Shown here in pieces: positions 36,027-48,424 of a DNA stretch of 64,000 nucleotides (within the stretch, counting starts at the first letter, position 1; each line of letters opens with the position of its first letter). The notes under the pieces were generated by a model. It had not been told where the DNA came from. It ran no database searches and saw only the letters and a program-made list of their open reading frames with translations. The position numbers and the translations under genes were made by a program. This stretch comes from Arctopsyche grandis (Eukaryota > Arthropoda > Insecta > Trichoptera > Hydropsychidae), in NCBI RefSeq assembly GCF_051622035.1, contig NC_135362.1:24513001-24577000 (forward strand), read 5' to 3'.

Positions 36027-36272
36027 TTGGTTGTTTTACCCGGATTCGCTCGGTATTTGTAATATTAATAAACAACTTAAAAGCATTGGCGAATCTAATA
36101 GTAAATATTCATTTGTTTTTTTAATAAATTTATTTGAATCGAAAAAAATATAATATTCAACCAATTGAATTGTCGTGATAGAAACTTTGTTTTGCTTACG
36201 AAGTTTCCAACCAAAGATACTTACATATATACATACTTACATACAAAGTCTCTTTCGAAATTATATATTAGA
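36027..36272 (-). mobile_element. Helitron-like element, worn 3' end
   Basis: The minus strand starts A|TCTAATATATAATTTCGAAAGAG and ends with CCGAGCGAATCCGGGTAAAACAACCAA, where CTAG has mutated. Otherwise matches 45646-45928. Confidence 0.55.
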
Positions 36273-36284
36273 TATTAAATTTAT

Positions 36285-36612
36285 TGAAAGGGTTGAAAGA
36301 AGAATTTCAAAAATGCTTTTCGAACTGAAGTCAATATTATACAAATGAGAATGAATCTCTCCATATTGGAGACGTAACGAATAGAGGCGATCTAATCGAA
36401 GTTTTCAGAACTTCATATTTATAACTACTACAATTGTCCTATGATTAATATGAGCTGAGATGTCATATTCCTAGACTTCAAAAATAATATATTGTCCAAA
36501 AATATGAAAGATTCCTTCAAATAGAGTGATAAAAATTTGGAATAGTCTACCAAATGAATTAGTATCTTCTAGTAACCAAAACCTGTTTAAAAATATGATG
36601 ATGAATTCCTAA
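36285..36612 (+). mobile_element. CR1/jockey-type LINE C-terminal relic
   Basis: Translated pieces include GDVTNRGDLIEVFRTS and, in another frame near 36530-36610, VIKIWNSLPNELVSSSNQNL with FKNMMMNS. The pattern RGDLIE-F ... WN-LP-E-V ... S-N-FK is the usual C-terminus of CR1/L2/jockey-like polymerases. Broken by frameshifts. Confidence 0.7.
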
Positions 36613-37535
36613 AAGTTAATAGGTTTTTTTAGTATTTCTTTTCGGCTACTGGTATTTTTTTTCTCTTTACTTATTAATTGTTTCTTAAAAGCTACACGAT
36701 TTAATAAAATGTTCTTACTGTTTTTCTCGAAAACGATCAAATATACCAGTATAAGCAATTTACAGAAAACAAGAACAAAAGTACTTACAAAGTCAAAACA
36801 TACCTCAAAGTCGATAAAAACCTTTGAACTCGTTGATAATGACAGATGACAGTCGTGTCGGCGCGTAATGGACCCACCAAAGCAGATCTCTGATTGCGAA
36901 TATCGCAACTTGATAGGTAATTTAACAAGTTCGACCGAAAAACTTAATCTCAAAGACCTCCGAGACCTCCGAAGACCTCAAACGGCACTCATTAATAATG
37001 TCCGGGTATTTCATAAACCGACTTTGTATTTGTTGTACCGACAGACTTTGTAATGCTTGCATCACGACGTCTTTCAAATTCGACGAGAGATCTCATCCCT
37101 CCGCAATATCTACGCCATTTTTTCATATTTTCAACGTCTACATACATATGTATGTATGTATATATAATATAAATTGACAAACTCTTTTCAAATCGAGAAA
37201 AAAATAATATCAATTGCTTTACAATGATCCCGAAGATTTTTTTTTATATAATGTATCATGATTGTAGTTTCAATATTAGATAAAGAACTGTATATTTTTG
37301 CAGGTACACCTGGCGTCACACGAGTCACCGAGTTTTTACCATTTATTATTTATCACATATTATGTAAATTATGTACACAAAGTCAAATGCACTCAAATAA
37401 GCATCGAACGCTGTATGCTCGGCATGACGAGGACATAAAGGAAACGGAATACGTGGGTGAGAAGTATGACAAAGGTAGTTGATAAAGTGAAGAGAGTGAT
37501 GAAATTGAAATTGAAATCAGCAAGAGAAATTGAAA

Positions 37536-37775
37536 CCAGTAGCATAGCTCAGTGGTTGGGGTGTAATGCTTTCAACTGAAGGGTTATAGGTTCAATTTCT
37601 GGCCCATTATTGCTGTCCAGACCTTAGATATACATATGTACGTAACTCCAGGTCGAATTTATTTGATTTCATTGTTGAAACAGTTCCACCAAAATTAACA
37701 ACTAATCCCCGTTTCTCGCAAATTTGAGTTTCTAGCATCTCAGACTTATTGATTATTATTTTATTTTATTTTTTA
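37536..37775 (+). repeat. SINE copy, truncated tail
   Basis: Head CCAGTAGCATAGCTCAGTGG with GGTTCAATTTC, centre ACTCCAGGTCGAATTTAT and TTTCATTGTTGAAACAGTTC. Lacks the distal CGCATTGG tail and ends in an A/T-rich run shared with the following inverted SINE. Confidence 0.78.
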
Positions 37776-38138
37776 TTTATCCAATCAATCATGCACACTC
37801 GTCTAACAGATTGCTCCGACGCGACGAGTGTGCTATATGTACAGATTCATTATTTAAACAAGTATAAACTCATTTATTAAACACGATATCTATGGAAATT
37901 TTTTTGCAGCATGGAAAATCAGCGAAAATCGAGAATTTTCACGAAAGGGATGGGACGGGGTTGCCGATTTGTTGGAACCGTTTCAACGAAATCAGATAAA
38001 TTGGCAAACTTTGATTGGAAACGATCAGCCATTGAGTCACATATGCAAGGTCTGGCCAGCAGCATGCGGGATAGAACCCGTGACCACACAATTGAAAGCA
38101 TTACATGCTAATCATTGATCTACATATGCTGCTGCTCC
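37776..38138 (-). repeat. SINE copy, tail type B, tail-to-tail with the previous one
   Basis: Minus strand: CAGCAGCATATGTAGATCAA head with GGTTCTATCCC, centre with CGATCGTTTCC-like and TTTGCCAATTTATCTGATTT, tail CGCGTCGGAGCAATCTGTTA with GACGAGTGTGCATG. Frames at 37911-38111 are inside it. Confidence 0.75.
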
Positions 38139-38379
38139 ATTATAAATATGCTACTCACTTATGTACATATATGTATAGTCTGTAAAAAAGTGAATGCATT
38201 TCTCGTAAAATTTTGTTGTATATTGAATTTGTCTATACATGTCACTGTGATATTATGTATATCAAAATATAATTATATTTGTAAAATGTTTGGAATTGCT
38301 GGTATACTTATTAATGTATAAAAAATGGGTTTACCTGTAATAAAATAAAATTATTAAGAAATAAAATAAAATTATAAAT

Positions 38380-38515
38380 GGCAATGGATAAAAGAAAGGC
38401 TGCAAGGAAGATAGGTGGATGAAATTAGAAACATGTGTGGGGCGAGATGGATAGTCGAATAAAAAGAGGAGTGGCCTTCATCTAGTAGTGGATGGTGAAT
38501 GGATGTAAACGATGA
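38380..38515 (+). mobile_element. LINE extreme 3' end relic
   Basis: Frame-shifted translation gives RWMNEIRNMCGARWIVE, then KRSGLHLVVDGEWM, matching the last residues of many LINE ORFs (RW-DEIR---G-RW ... VDGEWM). Very short and dead. Confidence 0.5.
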
Positions 38516-40000
38516 TGTTACTTAATAATAGTTTAACATAATAATAAAAATCTCTCATATGCAGTTTATTATGAATGAACTAATGTTCAATATGTTATTG
38601 AACCGAACATCTAAACTTAGTTGACAATTTCAAATAGAATTAACCATTTAACAACGTATTTATGTATATAATTTACAATTTTAAAATCCGACACGTCAAC
38701 GACGAGTTAAAATAACATCTGCGGGACTAACGACCCGATCCTGAAAGATTTATACGTGAAAATTTTTCATTATTTCGTACGAAAAGAAAAGCGACGAAAG
38801 AACCAGAACGCACATTCATCTCTTTGGTACAAGCTCCAAACCGCCGTGGCTGTAATATATTCATACGACAATTTTCGTTGAAATTTATAATGCAAATAAA
38901 TTACTATTTCATTTGTATGCACTTATTTAAACGGCTCGTAAAATTTTTCGCACGATTGTATTCTATATAAAAGCTAAAATATGTAGTATGGTGTACGTGT
39001 GAACTGGGTTCAAATTTACGACGTTGCTCAAACGGTCGGTGTGTATTCGATTTTAAATATCGTATTAAATTTATGTACAGTTGCGTATTGTGTATTTACG
39101 ATTTTGGCAAAGATGTTGTTGTGATTTATATTAAGTTATTTAATTCCACAGAAACGTGTTCAAATTATTACATAAATTGTTATATGTATGTATTATGTCG
39201 TATATCCGTACGAGAGCTCAAGCTATTTTGATAGCTGAGAAAATTATCGTTAAAATTATTAAAAATAAAATATATAATATATTGTGGTGATCATTGAATT
39301 TGTGTGGGTAGCTTTAAAATAAAATAAAATTATGTTATTTGAAATTACGAAGTTATTGGTTATTTGAACTCTAGGATATTTTTAAGCGAGTTTTGTTTTT
39401 TATTGATATTAAGAAACAGACATGTATATGTAGAGACGCTGACTTGAGATATATAGATGAATGAAAACATTGGGTGAAAGAAGTAGGGAGCTTTTTCCCC
39501 CACTCAATGATGATGGTTCAACTGGAGTGCTTCCAGCTTCAGGAAGACGATTCAATCGACCATAAGTTGGAATCCCCCAGTCACGAAGGTGATTTTGTTA
39601 GTGCCTGACAGAGTAATACGTTGGTCGAGAAGGAGTCATACATGTTTTGATTACACTTTCATTACTAATTCATATATTAATCATGTGAAAAGGAAAATTC
39701 ACACATATTATATATGTAGAAGCAGATATATATGTACATACATACATATGTAGAATCTGGCATATTTGGGAGTATCGAAAAGAAGTCCTATATCTCTTAT
39801 AAATGGCTAATTATAGTAGAAAAGGACACTCGAATATAGAAAGTATTAAACATAAACGAACACTATCATATACTTATTGGTAATTTTCATCTATAAATTT
39901 TAAAACACTAATGATTCATAACTACATATGTATGTAAGCAGCATTAGTTATTTTAGAAAATGTCACAATTCTGAACAAAGTAATAGAATTTTTCATATAA
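38516..40000. other. Non-coding, nothing recognised
   Basis: AT-rich. No transporter exon, RNA gene or bounded repeat; microsatellites at 39720-39755. Confidence 0.4.
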
Positions 40001-40402
40001 CCAGCATTATAGATTAGAGGTTAGCATGTAGTGCTTTAAAACCAAGTGGTCACGGGTTCAATCCCTGCCCGGTACTACTGGCCAGGCCTTGGATATGTGA
40101 CTCCAGGTGGATCGTTTCCTATCAGATTTTGCCAATTTTTCTGATTTTCATTGAAACGGTTCAAGAAAATTGGCATCCTTGACCTATTTTTAGCAAATTT
40201 CGAATTTTTTAACATCTCAAATTTGCTGATTTGTAAAATGCAAAATGTTTGTCAGATTTATCTATAGATGTCTCAATGATGCTCTGTAAAAATAACTCTA
40301 TGAATTGTTTATAGATGTTTGTAATTGGCCAGATAGGCGCATTGGAGTTTACCTGTTAGGCCTTTCCGGTATAAATGTACGTAAAATAAAATATAAAAAG
40401 AA
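40001..40402 (+). repeat. SINE, tail type A
   Basis: Head CCAGCATTATAGATTAGAGG with GGGTTCAATCCC. Centre GTGACTCCAGGTGGATCGTT, TTTGCCAATTTTTCTGATTT and CATTGAAACGGTTC. Tail TTGGCCAGATAGGCGCATTG, then GTTTACCTGTTAGGCC and an A-rich end. Confidence 0.85.
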
Positions 40403-43125
40403 TATTAATTTTGTTACTTCGTCTGACAATTGAGATAGGATAGTTTGATAAAGACGCTGGTTTCAATATCGCTTTTCATTCATAGTTTAATTCAGGCTAT
40501 GCATTTAATTCATTTATAAACGAATTTATCGTATATGACAATTATTTTCAATGAAAATAACTGTCATATACGATTAAATATAATTTTTTTCCCAACCCTT
40601 TCGGCAATCTTTGCTTTTAAAAGACAGATCGACATACAAACTGTTCGGAATGTGGCTGTCGTCGCTTTTAATGCTTATATAATTAAACCGCACACGTCTT
40701 CGTGAATTTATCGGCGAGCTGAAAATATCTGAAAAAATGTGATAATATATATGTATATTCAACTCGAGTCGGGGCAAATTTTGTCCATAAATTTGTCACC
40801 GAACTTAAGAAACACGACGATACCTATTTAAAGTCTATCTATTTTGAATCTAAATGTAAACGAAATAACGCGTTGTCCCACTTAAGTTTATTTATTTATT
40901 TATTTGTCTCGAATCCGATCGGGAATTCAGCTCTGAAAATTTCTTCTGTCGGAATTTTGGGTACGCATTTAAAATTGTCTAATCGATTACGTTTAAAAAT
41001 AAACTACGCAGAAGCTTTTTAGCTAAAGCTGTGCAAAGTTCAATTGTAACTAATAGTTCACATCGATATGTTTTATCTGATATTATTTACTGAGTAATTA
41101 ATATGCGTTTAACGTCGGGGAGTAATTAATATTGCTATCAATATGACATTTCCATTTGAAATGAATTATTTACCACGGTATAATTTCGCAATATATGTAC
41201 ACACAACAATACATATAATATTTAACCCTGTGGAGCGTTCATAAAATTTTCAGTCTAATAATGGTCCATTGAATTATGAAATTTAATCTAAAATTTTAAT
41301 TCTGAGCCTCAAAATGATCCTTCTTAGTAAAAAAAAATACACATTAATGTACATAATCTTATTGAAGATTATATTGTCTAAATAAATTTGGGTTAAATCA
41401 TTTTTTTTATGAATAAATATTATATGTAAAATGTTAGTATAATATTTGATCGTTAAAAAATTAACAATGATTTATAAGTAGTATTTATAATTATTTTTTG
41501 AATTATAGACCCTTATTTATGAAAATGAATAATATAACATGTTATAGTAGAAGCCTTCTATACTCTTTTAGGAAGTTAATGAGAATAAAAAGGCAACACA
41601 AATATGATTATGATTCAATTATCTGAGAAGCTGATAGGGAAAATATATGTACATATGTATGTATGTACATATACATATATCAAATATTAAAATTATCAGT
41701 ACTTTTTCAATAAATGGTCAGTAAATTTTTTCATACAATAAATGTATGTTGATGAAAATTAACGGTCAGTTAGTATCACTTATTGAAGTAATTTTGAAAG
41801 AAAATAGTCAAGCAGAGAGTGATCGATAATATGACGTACAGATCATCTATTTACTGATCAAATTGAACAAAGTTACTGTCCGAATATAAACAAGCTTATA
41901 TCTGATAGATGACTTGATATGTAAATACAAATAAATGTACCATCATTTGATTAAAAAAACGCTCTTTAGATTAAATGAATATGAGGAACTTTATCCATAT
42001 AATCGAATTTAATTAATCACAATTATATATAAAAAACTTAATGTTTATCGCAATTTCATTACAAAGAAATCTGAATGGTTTGATTTATTTATAAAAAAAA
42101 TAGTCGCAATGTATTATTTTTGGCATGCGAACTAGACCTGTGTAATTTGGCGTGAATTCGGCCAACTAATAGGAAAAACTTTTTCCGAATCGTGAAATCC
42201 TGTTTTCCCGTCGTTTGACTCGACTTTCGTCTGATTGTTAATGTATCTTTCCAAAAACAAAAAAAAGCCGGTAAAAACTTGCTTCAAACTTTTGCAACAT
42301 GATTTGTAACTATGCTAATAATACTAATAACAAAAACTCATATTAGTCAATGTTTAGAAGAAGTGTTTTCCAAACTACATATTACATATATAATGCAATC
42401 GATTGTTTCAATGACTTCTACCAAATTTTATCATTTCATTTTATATAAATAAAATTTACTTATAATAAAAATTTTAAAAACAAAAAAAAAATGGGTCTTC
42501 GTTCCTGAAACTTTGAAAATCGCTGACTCACACTATGAAAGTGTTATAAAAGTATATTCAATATTCCACCAACAAAACAAAAACAAAATCGTAACTAATT
42601 GAAAAAACGACTTTCAAAGTCTAGAAGAACCGTTCGGTTCGTTCGTATGTTAATTTTAAATGGGCTAAGTCTTCTCTAGTTAAGCCGCTGGGCTTTTTTG
42701 TTTCACTTTGGAAAAAAATCAAACATTGGCTCTAGGCCAATCGTTATGGTGTTTAACCATTAAGAACAGTTCACATGGGACAACCGTTATATATTATATT
42801 GCCCCGCAGAAACTCCTCAAAACCCATAACACTTAATACACTCAAGTTTCCCTATAATGTTATATGTATTAAATAATATATGTACATAATAAGACATTCG
42901 CTACGAATTCAACCGACCCTTCTAAAGCCTTCGAACCGATATCGAAATATTACATATACATATGTAGTAGTGGTTCTCAACACACGTCATGATTCGATCA
43001 TTAGAAAATCATTTAGTCCTCATAATGTTATTTTTTACAGTTTTTGAATCCTTACATATGTATATTGAAAGATGCTATTTTATCGACGACTTCCGAGCAT
43101 GAGTACGTTTTGATATAATTACTGT
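40403..43125. other. Non-coding, nothing recognised
   Basis: Long AT-rich stretch. An inverted pair GTATATGACAATTATTTTCA / TGAAAATAACTGTCATATAC (40531-40573) and ACATATGTA microsatellites (41648-41680) are the only structures seen. Confidence 0.4.
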
Positions 43126-43129
43126 ATCA

Positions 43130-43440
43130 TCATCATAATCATTACTTACCATCTACTGCTGGATTAAACCTTCTAAAACACGCTTCCAGTCATGTTTGTT
43201 TTGCTCAACTATTATTCATCTTATCCCTCACATTTTCCTAATTTCCGCTAACTATCTTCCTTGCGTCCTTTCTTTTACCCTTTCTCATTCTCTCGGGTAC
43301 CATTCTTGCGCTTATTTTGTCCACATTTCATTCATTCTTCTAGCTACGTAGAAGAGCCGCCCATTGTCATTTAAATCTCTTCACTTTCTCCACTATATTC
43401 ACTACCTTTGTCATAATTCTCATTCAAATATTCAGTTTCA
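43130..43440 (-). mobile_element. LINE C-terminal relic
   Basis: Minus-strand translation reads KRFKWQWAALLRR, MNEMWTKISARMVPERMRKG and, frame-shifted at the end, NKHDWKRVLEGLIQQ. This is the typical post-RT tail of many LINEs (K-KW-WAGH-RR---RWT-----W-P-KG ... R--WK---E-Y-QQ). Dead copy. Confidence 0.7.
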
Positions 43441-43779
43441 TATCACATTAAAATACCACATGGTTAAGTTATTTAAAATAGAAACATTGTATTAGAATTA
43501 TATATTACAGATATGATCTACAGCGGGTTTCACAAGTATGTAGATATTTACAAGATTGCATAGGTTCGTGCCCGATTTTCAATAATGGTAGTGAACATAA
43601 ACGGGCACGAAATTATGCAACATAAAATGTTGATTCGATTTTAAAATAATTTTTATGCGGTAGCTAGGTAGGTAGGTGGTTTTTACCTTTTTTATTCGTA
43701 TTAAGCAATTAAATATAAATTAAATATATTTAAAAGGTATTTGAAAAAAAATCGACCGCGTGGGGATCGAACTCATGAC

Positions 43780-43866
43780 CGACGACACTTTCTTTTAATT
43801 TTTTTTTGTTTAATAACTTAATATGCCAACAGCCATGCGATAATATGTCATCGGGTACAACACTAG
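43780..43866 (+). mobile_element. Helitron-like 3' end
   Basis: Ends GCGATAATATGTCATCGGGT with ACAACACTAG|T; hairpin arms and the terminal CTAG before T match the ends at 47250 and 20936. The 5' border is not defined. A tRNA-like piece (GGGGATCGAACTCATGACC) lies just before. Confidence 0.5.
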
Positions 43867-43963
43867 TTGTATTATAAAATTCAAACATATTCTCAAAGAG
43901 GGAGAGGGGCAGGCGTGGTTGCCTTCTCAGCATCACATTTTAGTTTAGAAATATTTTAATATT

Positions 43964-44306
43964 GATGCGTAGGGGTGGGTGGAGGATCCAAATAAAAGGC
44001 CAAAGTCGCTTCACAGCATTTATTGGGTGATTAAGGAGATCCACGCACTGCCAGTGTTCCGTCCAGAATGCGTTGGTATGGCCTAAGTACATACCTGCTT
44101 ATAAAGGGAAGGTCGCCCAGTGCATCTTCCTCGACACGTTTGTTTACCTATTGTTATAGTCACGTACCAGATATGCAGTCCCACGGTCTCGCGCTGTCAG
44201 TTTTGAGAACTTTAGCGGGAGTGCCGTTACCGACCACTATGTCAATTCGGGAGTCTTCATTATTAGCCGACTGCACTTCAGCCTGGAGATAATCCTCGAA
44301 AAAACA
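43964..44306 (-). mobile_element. Solo LTR (LTR retrotransposon remnant)
   Basis: On the minus strand: TATA box in CTTCCCTTTATAAGCAGGTA, then about 90 nt on the polyadenylation block AATAAATGCTGTGAAGCGAC and TTTGGCC. The same order is found at 48995-49305 on the + strand, so both are LTRs of one family. Borders (TG...CA) are approximate and no internal gag/pol sequence is next to it. Confidence 0.65.
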
Positions 44307-44540
44307 TTATAACGGCGGCTCCTTGTAGCAAATGCTACAATATTGTACGAAATATTGCAACATTGCAAAAATTCCAACATTGGCTGTATGAAACCAAGTC
44401 ACTCAACTGTGCGTAAAGAAGTCTTACTTAAGTTCACGCAAACATACATACGTACAGAATCCTTACCTAATATTACGTCACATTATTGAAAACTAGTAAT
44501 AGATATTAATTTAACTGTAGATACCACTGTATTGTGTATG

Positions 44541-44557
44541 GGGGGGGGGGGGGGGTG
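44541..44557 (+). repeat. Poly-G tract
   Basis: Run of 17 G (GGGGG..., followed by TGTTAGGGGAGAG). Similar G-runs at 45764 and 46500. G-quadruplex or sequencing trouble is possible. Confidence 0.8.
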
Positions 44558-45013
44558 TTAGGGGAGAGTGGGGTGGACATTTGAGAGATTGACAAAGGTA
44601 CACCTAAGGGTAAATTGATCCGATTAATAATCGTGAATGGAGAAGCACTCGAATGTCGAGCGTTGTGATTAATGCGTGCGCGGCAGCCCTTATCATAACC
44701 TTGGGTCGAACAAAAACAACAAAGACATTGATAGTTTGGTAATTACCAAGTTAACGAACTTCGCGAGCGAGATTCACGAGACCTAATTAAGATGATGACG
44801 CTTCGGCGGGATGCTGAAGCGACGTGAAAATTAAAAATGATAATAATCATTATTATAAATAAGGGTAGACGAGATTTTGTATTATTCTCACAGTAAATTT
44901 TAATTACCTTGTTTGAAGAGAAATGTCTGCATATTATATGTAGTAAATGTACAGTAGAACTTGCTCTATACGAACACAATCAATTTTGAATCAAGTTCAG
45001 ATATATACTACAT

Positions 45014-45543
45014 ATTTTTATTTTATTTTATTTTACTGTTACAAATCAATATACACTCGCCATTACAGATAAGCTCCAATGCGACGGTGTACGTTAACGA
45101 AATACAGAATACATAAACAATCAGAAATCAGAAATACAGTAATACATACATATACAATCAGAATATATAGCATATAACAATTAATCAGAAATAATAATCA
45201 TAGAGACATCTGTGGATTATTTTTAGATTTTTTTTTGTATAAAATTTTTTATAATAAATATGAAATTATAGAGATGTCTATAGAGATATATATAGATTTC
45301 AGATTACTGTGTATAATTATTACAAATTATACACAGCCAGATTTTTGTGACAACAGGATTAGATCTAATACCAATTTTCAGGAACCGTTTCAGCAATGAT
45401 CAGATAAAATTGGCAAACTCTGATAGAGAAACGATCGATTTGGAGTCACAAAACCCCCAAATCTAACCAGCAGTGGCGAGGACTCGAACCTTTGACCTCA
45501 GTGGTGCTAAATATATACGCTACCACTAAGCCAAACTGCTGGC
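45014..45543 (-). repeat. SINE, tail type B, young copy
   Basis: Nearly identical to 32150-32692 in reverse orientation: same head (GCCAGCAGTTTGGCTTAGTG), same internal CGCCACTGCTGGTTAGATTT, same tail (GCTCCAATGCGAC on the + strand). Differences are a few substitutions and one ATAGACATCTCT unit. Confidence 0.88.
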
Positions 45544-45645
45544 TATTATATGTATTTATTTATTTTTTTTGCACATTTTTGCCACAGTGACATTATAAAA
45601 TGGTCTGACGCGTCACTGTGACCAGAAATATAAGCATAATACAAA

Positions 45646-45928
45646 TCTAATATATGATTTCGAAAGAGACTTTGTAAGTATTGTTGGTTGGGAACTTTGA
45701 AAACAAGTCAAAATTTCCATGACGATATGGGGACGGAGGACGAATGGCGGCGGGGGTGACGGGGGGGGGGGAATTTCGTAAACAAAACAGTTTCTATGAT
45801 GATTCGATATATTTTTTTTTCAATTCAAATAAATTTAATAAAAAAACAAATGAATATTTACTATTAGATTCTCCATGTTTAAGCTGTTTATATTACAAAT
45901 ACTGAGCGAAGCCGGGTAAAACAACTAG
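45646..45928 (+). mobile_element. Helitron-like non-autonomous element (TC...CTAG), 283 bp
   Basis: A|TCTAATATATGATTTCGAAAGA at the 5' end; CTGAGCGAAGCCGGGTAAAA then CAACTAG|T at the 3' end, with a small hairpin before CTAG. Inserted between A and T, no target duplication. GC-rich middle (GGGGACGGAGGACGAATGGC, G-run). Part of the larger repeat shared with 10330-10575. Confidence 0.65.
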
Positions 45929-46555
45929 TAGCCTATAAATATGTAAAATGGTCATCTTAATCTATATATAGCCAGCAGCATAGCTCGGACGTTAAGCTTC
46001 TGCTTACCGTCAAGAAGGTGCCGGGTTCTATCCCTGAATGAAAATGAATTTTTCAGAGTATGCTGTTGGTCAGACCTGGATTTGTGACTCCAGGTTGATC
46101 GTTTCCTATCAGAGTTTGCCAATTTTCTCTGATTTCATTGTTGAAACGGTTCCCGAAAAAAAAATTGGCTAAAAATCCTTCCTACCTACTATGTCACCAC
46201 TATTTGAAAAATTTGATTGATGTACAATAAAAATTTATGTACAATTCATAGATGTCTCGTTAATTTGCGAGTTTTTTCAGTGTCTCGCAATTCAACGACT
46301 TATAATAAAAATGCTGTATTTGTATTTGTAATTGGCCAGGAAGGCGCATTGGGATTTACCTGTAAGGCCTTCCTGGTATATATGTAAAAATAAAATAAAA
46401 TAAAATAAAATAAAATAAAATATGTATATAATATAGAAATCTTATTTAGTCATACACGATGTCACGTAAACTGACATTGTCAGCAGGGGCGTCATTTAGG
46501 GGGGGGGGGGGGTCAGCCACCTCCCCCTAGATTGGAACGGGACTTCGCAATGTTT
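45835..46555. repeat. Older repeat segment, copy 2, split by a SINE
   Basis: Matches 10330-10575 on both sides of 45971-46421. Also has an extra G-run insertion (46499-46525) before CCCCCTAGATTGGAACGGGA, relative to copy 1. Confidence 0.75.
45971..46421 (+). repeat. SINE, tail type A, inserted in the older repeat
   Basis: Head GCCAGCAGCATAGCTCGGAC with GGGTTCTATCCC, centre GTGACTCCAGGTTGATCGTT, TTTGCCAATTTTCTCTGATT and TTGTTGAAACGGTTCC, tail GGCCAGGAAGGCGCATTGGG and (TAAAA)n. Flanks TATATATA / TGTATATA look like a target duplication. Confidence 0.88.
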
Positions 46556-46775
46556 AAGCTGTTTACTTAATTCACATAATTAATTCACAAATTGTTATCA
46601 CTTATTTTAATTCACCAGTATATTTTAATGTTGTTAAGCGCAATTATATTCAATGTTTTACGAGATATATGTACATATGTATGTACATATCTCGAAATTA
46701 AGAAAAGTGGCCTTATGCCACTTTCAATTATAACCGCTCATATGTACGTATGTACGTACAAACATACATACATTA

Positions 46776-47198
46776 GCCAGCAGCGTGGCTCGGTAGTTGC
46801 GTTGACATTAAGCACCGAGAGATCGAGAGCCGACCTCGATTGAAAATAATTTATTTCGAGTATAATCTTATTTAAATGTTGCTGGACTTGGACTTGGATA
46901 TCTGTGATCTATTCCAATCAGAGTTTGCCATTTTTTCTGATTTCATTGTTGAAACGGTTCCTCCATTAAATTGCTAAGAAACCAATCCTAGCCACTATGC
47001 CACCACTATTTGAGTATGATTTACGTACAATTTTAAAACTCATAGATGTCTCGTTAATTTCAAGCTTTTCAGTGTCTTGTAATTCAGCGACGTACATATG
47101 TAATAAAAAATGCTGAATTTTTTGCAATTACCCAGGAAGGTGGATTGGGGTTACCTGTTAGGTCTTCCTAGTATATACATATGTATATAAAAATAAAT
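46776..47198 (+). repeat. SINE, tail type A, diverged
   Basis: Head GCCAGCAGCGTGGCTCGGTA, worn B box (GATCGAGAGCC), centre CTGTGATCTATTCCAATCAG and TTTGCCATTTTTTCTGATTT, then TTGAAACGGTTCC; tail ACCCAGGAAGGTGGATTGGG. Confidence 0.8.
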
Positions 47199-47204
47199 AT
47201 GTAA

Positions 47205-47250
47205 ATATATCATAGCCCATGTGATGATATTTCATCGGGCACAACACTAG
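47205..47250 (+). mobile_element. Helitron-like 3' end
   Basis: GCCCATGTGATGATATTTCATC then GGGCACAACACTAG|T: stem-loop followed by CTAG before T. Sits directly after the SINE; the 5' part is not recognised. Confidence 0.5.
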
Positions 47251-48420
47251 TAAAATAATAGAAATAAAAACACTATCCAAAAATGTTTAAAAGAATAGTC
47301 AAACTAGGACATGTACTATATTTTTTATATACAAAAAATAAACTGGATAAATTCATGCCAGATTTTTACGGTTAACGTCTTGTCTAAGTTTATTAATTAT
47401 AATTTATTTCATATTACTATTGTTGAAAAATAAATAATTTACTTGGTGTTACTGTAGATGAACATCCTTTTACTGGTTTTCTCTTTCGTGCGTGTGATTA
47501 ATACTAGTCGTTTAAAAAAATCACAAACAATTTATTCATCCGGCGAATTGTTTTCCTGTGAACTAAAACGGCCGAAGAACAACTCGTTGATTTTTATTAA
47601 TGAGTTTCCATCTCACTTGTACTAATCATCGTTGAAATTAAGGTTTGATTATAATTGTTCCTAGACACGTCATGCTATCATCACTCATCTTTTCATTGAG
47701 ACCGAACCGGCCGACCAGAAATTGAGCTTAAATAATAATATAAAAATAAAATAAAACACACGCAAACGTAGCGGCAACAAAAATTAACGATGATTTACGC
47801 GAAAAAATACAACACAAGCAACGCGATTAAAATGAATTATTTTTATTGGACGGCACCTATAAATTCATTTCGCACACAATAATAATTACCACGACTGTCC
47901 AGATTAAATTTCGATCTTGGCCAAATCAAAATATTACATAATGGAACGCGTTTCGATGTTTCGCAGATATACCAAGATAGATAATTGTTTTAGTCGTCGT
48001 GATAAATGCGACGATAAATCTCAAAACTAATTGCTTGAATCGTATGTAATTAAAATTAGAGTTTTTTTAGGATTGTGCACACACACACATACATATATGG
48101 CGATTTAATATTCGAATATTCCCCGAGGCTTATTTATTGCTGAAGACCGGCTTTGGACAAACAATTCATAATGATAATAATAAATATAAATATACAATTT
48201 GAGAGTGTGTCTTTATCGAAAATAAAATAAAAATATCCGGTTTTTTATTAAAGAAAATATGTCTGTTTTTGGAACTAGTGCGGTTTATGTATATATAATA
48301 TAAATACATTTATGATTAAGTATAATAATTATAATTGCATACCGAAAAAATGAATTATATTTGTTTAATTGGGACGATTTGATGTGAATTTAAAAAAAAA
48401 AATGTTGTTTAAGTGTAAAC
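47251..48420. other. Non-coding, nothing recognised
   Basis: AT-rich, moderately complex, no readable frame. Confidence 0.4.
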
Positions 48421-48424
48421 TTCT

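Noticed and set aside
37911..38111. Frames on both strands of about 60 codons
   Set aside because: They lie fully within a SINE.
40001..40080. tRNA gene candidate (A and B boxes)
   Set aside because: The boxes belong to SINE heads; no cloverleaf with a normal acceptor stem could be drawn, and the conserved SINE centre follows.
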